From the NCBI GenBank assembly GCA_021781695.1, contig JAJXWG010000093.1:1-6707 (forward strand): DNA of 6,707 nucleotides. Direction: 5' to 3'. The notes beneath the pieces were generated by a model, which was not told the origin of the DNA, ran no database searches, and saw nothing but the letters and a program-made list of their open reading frames with translations. The stretch is from Pseudomonadota bacterium (GTDB lineage Bacteria; Pseudomonadota; Gammaproteobacteria; Burkholderiales; Gallionellaceae). Both the position numbers and the translations under genes were made by a program. Within the stretch, counting starts at the first letter, position 1. Each line of letters opens with the position of its first letter. Below, one piece after another: positions 4,616-6,707 of this stretch.

Positions 4616-6707
4616 ATGAAATTTTCCGAGAACTGGTTAAGAACCTGGGTCAATCCAAAGCTGTCAAGCGACGAGCTCTCGCACCTTCTGACGATGGCGG
4701 GGTTGGAGGTCGAAGCGCAGGAAAAAGTCGCACCAATGTTCAACAACGTGGTGGTGGCTGAAGTTCTGGCTGTTGAAAAGCATCCCGATGCAGACAGATT
4801 GAACGTATGCCAGGTGGATGTGGGCGAAGCCGAGCCGCTCACCATCGTGTGCGGCGCTGCAAATGTAAAGGCCGGTATCAGGGTGCCCTGCGCGCGCATC
4901 GGCTCCGTGTTGCCGGGCGACTTCAAAATAAAGCAGGCCAAGGTGCGCGGCGTTAGCTCTTCCGGAATGCTCTGCTCCGAAAAGGAACTGGGGCTTGCAA
5001 CGGAGAGCGAAGGGCTCTGGCTGTTGCCATCCGATGCGCCTGTGGGCGTGAGCCTGCGCGAATACCTTGATCTGGACGACAAGCTCATCACCCTGAAGTT
5101 AACACCCAACCGCAGCGACTGCTCAGGCATAGCTGGCTTGGCTCGCGAAGTCGCGGCACTCACAGGAAGCACGATCAGTCCTGTCGCAATTTCGGACATG
5201 CCTGCAACGCTTGCCGACCGGCTCGAAATCAAGGTTGAAGATGCGGCAGCCTGCCCGCTTTATTGCGGCAGGCTGGTGAAGGGCGTGAATGCAAAGGCAC
5301 TGACACCCGACTGGATGAAGCGCCGTCTGGAGCGCAGCGGGCTGCGCACGATCAACGCCATAGTGGATATCACCAACTACGTGATGATGGAGCTTGGCCA
5401 ACCCATGCATGCTTTCGATGCCGACAGGCTGTCGGGCGGCATTGCGGTGCGCCGGGCAGCAAAGGGCGAGACGCTGACATTGCTCAACGAGCAGGCTGTT
5501 GTCCTGGACGAACAAGTGCTGGTGATCTCAGACGAGAAAAGAGCGCTTGCGCTGGCCGGCATCATGGGCGGCGCAGGAAGCGGCGTGGATACGACGACGC
5601 AGAACGTGTTTCTTGAGGCTGCGTTTTTTCATCCCGATACGATCTCAGGCCGTGCGCGCCGCTTTGGACTGGCGACCGATTCTTCATTCCGCTTCGAAAG
5701 AGGCGTGGACTTTGCAGCCACGCGCAAGTGTCTTGAACGCGCCACGCAATTGCTGGTTGAAATCTGCGGGGGCACTGTCTGTGCGGTTAGCGAAGTCAAA
5801 GGCAGCATGCCTTTGCGCAATGCGATCACGCTGCGAGCTTCGCGCGTTGCGCGCGTGCTGGGCATTGCCCTTGGTGCCGATGAAATTGCCGGCTTGCTTG
5901 CGCGTCTGCAGCTTAATTTCACATCGAGCGAAGATGTATATAGCGTGATACCGCCGAGCTTCCGCTATGACCTCGCGATCGAAGCCGATCTGATTGAAGA
6001 AGTCGCGCGGCTGTATGGCTATGAAAATATTCCCGCCTTGGCGCCGCAAACCGCATTGACCATGCTGCCTGACAGCGAAACGCAGCGCCCCTTGTCGCGC
6101 GTCCAGCAACTGCTGGTAGCACGAGACTATCAGGAAATCGTGAGTCTGGCTTTCGTCGAAGAACAGGTCGAGCGCGATCTTTGCGGCAACGACAATCCGG
6201 TTGCATTGCAAAACCCGATCGCCAGCAATCTGGCTGTGATGAGGAGCTCCCTGATAGGCGGACTCTTGGCAGCATTGCGTTTCAACCTCAACCGCCGCCA
6301 GCCCCGCGTGCGCCTGTTTGAAGTGGGCGCATGCTTTGCAAAAACAAACAGCATGTATGTGCAGACCCAACGTGTCTCGGGCATCGCTTACGGCAATAGA
6401 CAGCAGGAGCAATGGGCTGCAAAGCCTGAGCCAGTTGATTTTTTTGACGTAAAGGCGGATGTCGAAGCGCTGTTTGCACCCGCCGCACTGCGCTTCGTTG
6501 CGGCTTTGCATCCAGCGCTGCACCCCGGCCGTTGCGCAGAAATTTTCTGCAACGACCAGAGCATCGGCTGGATAGGAGAGCTGCATCCGAACTGGCAGAA
6601 AGATATGCCCCAGGCATGCATCTGGTTTGAAGTTGAACTGGATGCATTGATGAAGGTCGAGGTGCCGCATTTGAAAGAAATCGCGAAATCTTTGCCTGTG
6701 CGCCGTG
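4616..6707 (+). CDS. pheT: Phenylalanine--tRNA ligase beta subunit (3' end outside window)
   Basis: Partner of PheS; binds tRNA-Phe and hydrolyses Tyr-tRNA-Phe. I translated the frame from ATG 4616 to the edge: 697 codons without a stop or frameshift, against 795 in E. coli. The start MKFSENWLRTWVNP matches E. coli. Domains in order: B1 with an inserted OB-fold tRNA-binding domain (about 40-150), the B3/B4 editing domain (about 215-385), B5 (about 400-470), and a catalytic-like fold (about 480-685). The FDX-ACB domain is just beginning at the cut (KSLPVRR, 691-697). Editing residues H265, G318, E334 and T354 match E. coli; Ser356 stands where E. coli has Ala. AGGA at 4604-4607 overlaps the pheS TAG stop and lies 8 nt upstream, indicating coupling with pheS. 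In related genomes ihfA often follows, but that lies outside the window. Confidence 0.98.
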   Translation, partial: MKFSENWLRTWVNPKLSSDELSHLLTMAGLEVEAQEKVAPMFNNVVVAEVLAVEKHPDADRLNVCQVDVGEAEPLTIVCGAANVKAGIRVPCARIGSVLPGDFKIKQAKVRGVSSSGMLCSEKELGLATESEGLWLLPSDAPVGVSLREYLDLDDKLITLKLTPNRSDCSGIAGLAREVAALTGSTISPVAISDMPATLADRLEIKVEDAAACPLYCGRLVKGVNAKALTPDWMKRRLERSGLRTINAIVDITNYVMMELGQPMHAFDADRLSGGIAVRRAAKGETLTLLNEQAVVLDEQVLVISDEKRALALAGIMGGAGSGVDTTTQNVFLEAAFFHPDTISGRARRFGLATDSSFRFERGVDFAATRKCLERATQLLVEICGGTVCAVSEVKGSMPLRNAITLRASRVARVLGIALGADEIAGLLARLQLNFTSSEDVYSVIPPSFRYDLAIEADLIEEVARLYGYENIPALAPQTALTMLPDSETQRPLSRVQQLLVARDYQEIVSLAFVEEQVERDLCGNDNPVALQNPIASNLAVMRSSLIGGLLAALRFNLNRRQPRVRLFEVGACFAKTNSMYVQTQRVSGIAYGNRQQEQWAAKPEPVDFFDVKADVEALFAPAALRFVAALHPALHPGRCAEIFCNDQSIGWIGELHPNWQKDMPQACIWFEVELDALMKVEVPHLKEIAKSLPVRR

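Noticed and set aside
4339..5232. Open frame of 297 codons on the - strand across the pheS-pheT junction
   Set aside because: It is antisense to two firmly identified genes and shows no family resemblance; such antisense frames are common in GC-rich coding DNA.
5684..6670. Open frame of 328 codons on the - strand opposite pheT
   Set aside because: It lies wholly antisense to the well-conserved pheT frame and its composition reflects the codon use of the opposite strand; no recognisable domain or ribosome binding site supports it.
4616..6707. Possible frameshift or pseudogene in pheT
   Set aside because: Codon-by-codon translation from ATG 4616 is open and aligns with E. coli PheT to the window edge; the gene is simply cut by the window.

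Overview
The window is a housekeeping translation locus in the order thrS - infC - rpmI - rplT - pheS - pheT, all on the + strand. It encodes threonyl-tRNA synthetase, initiation factor IF-3, ribosomal proteins L35 and L20, and the two subunits of phenylalanyl-tRNA synthetase. This order, and protein sequences close to but clearly distinct from those of E. coli, point to a proteobacterium. IF-3 and L20 look betaproteobacterial (Nitrosomonadales / Gallionellaceae-like). That placement rests on recall and is tentative. Base composition is moderately GC-rich and even across the window, with no sign of horizontal transfer.

Layout. Bases 1-148 hold the 5' end of an unrecognised gene on the - strand, with a plausible promoter reading leftwards. 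Bases 149-352 form the divergent intergenic region, with a perfect TATAAT box and a leader hairpin just before thrS. thrS (353-2266) is followed after 25 nt by infC, which begins with a rare ATA (or ATT) codon rather than ATG. A 172-nt spacer between infC and rpmI has several mutually exclusive pairings, one reaching the rpmI ribosome binding site. This is the expected place for an L20 autoregulatory operator. rpmI and rplT are tightly coupled: the rplT ribosome binding site overlaps the rpmI stop. A strong intrinsic terminator follows rplT and ends only 14 nt before the pheS ATG, so pheST expression probably depends on read-through or regulated attenuation. pheS and pheT are closely coupled. 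pheT runs off the right edge just as its C-terminal FDX-ACB domain begins.

The six products serve translation: charging tRNA-Thr and tRNA-Phe, selecting the start codon, and building the 50S subunit. Several probable feedback controls are visible: IF-3 on its own rare start codon, L20 on the rpmI leader, ThrRS on the thrS leader hairpin, and a terminator before pheS. These are inferred from position and sequence and from known E. coli precedents.

I found no CRISPR array, mobile element, tRNA or rRNA gene, or evidence of a new multi-gene system. The points worth a second look are regulatory sites between otherwise ordinary genes.
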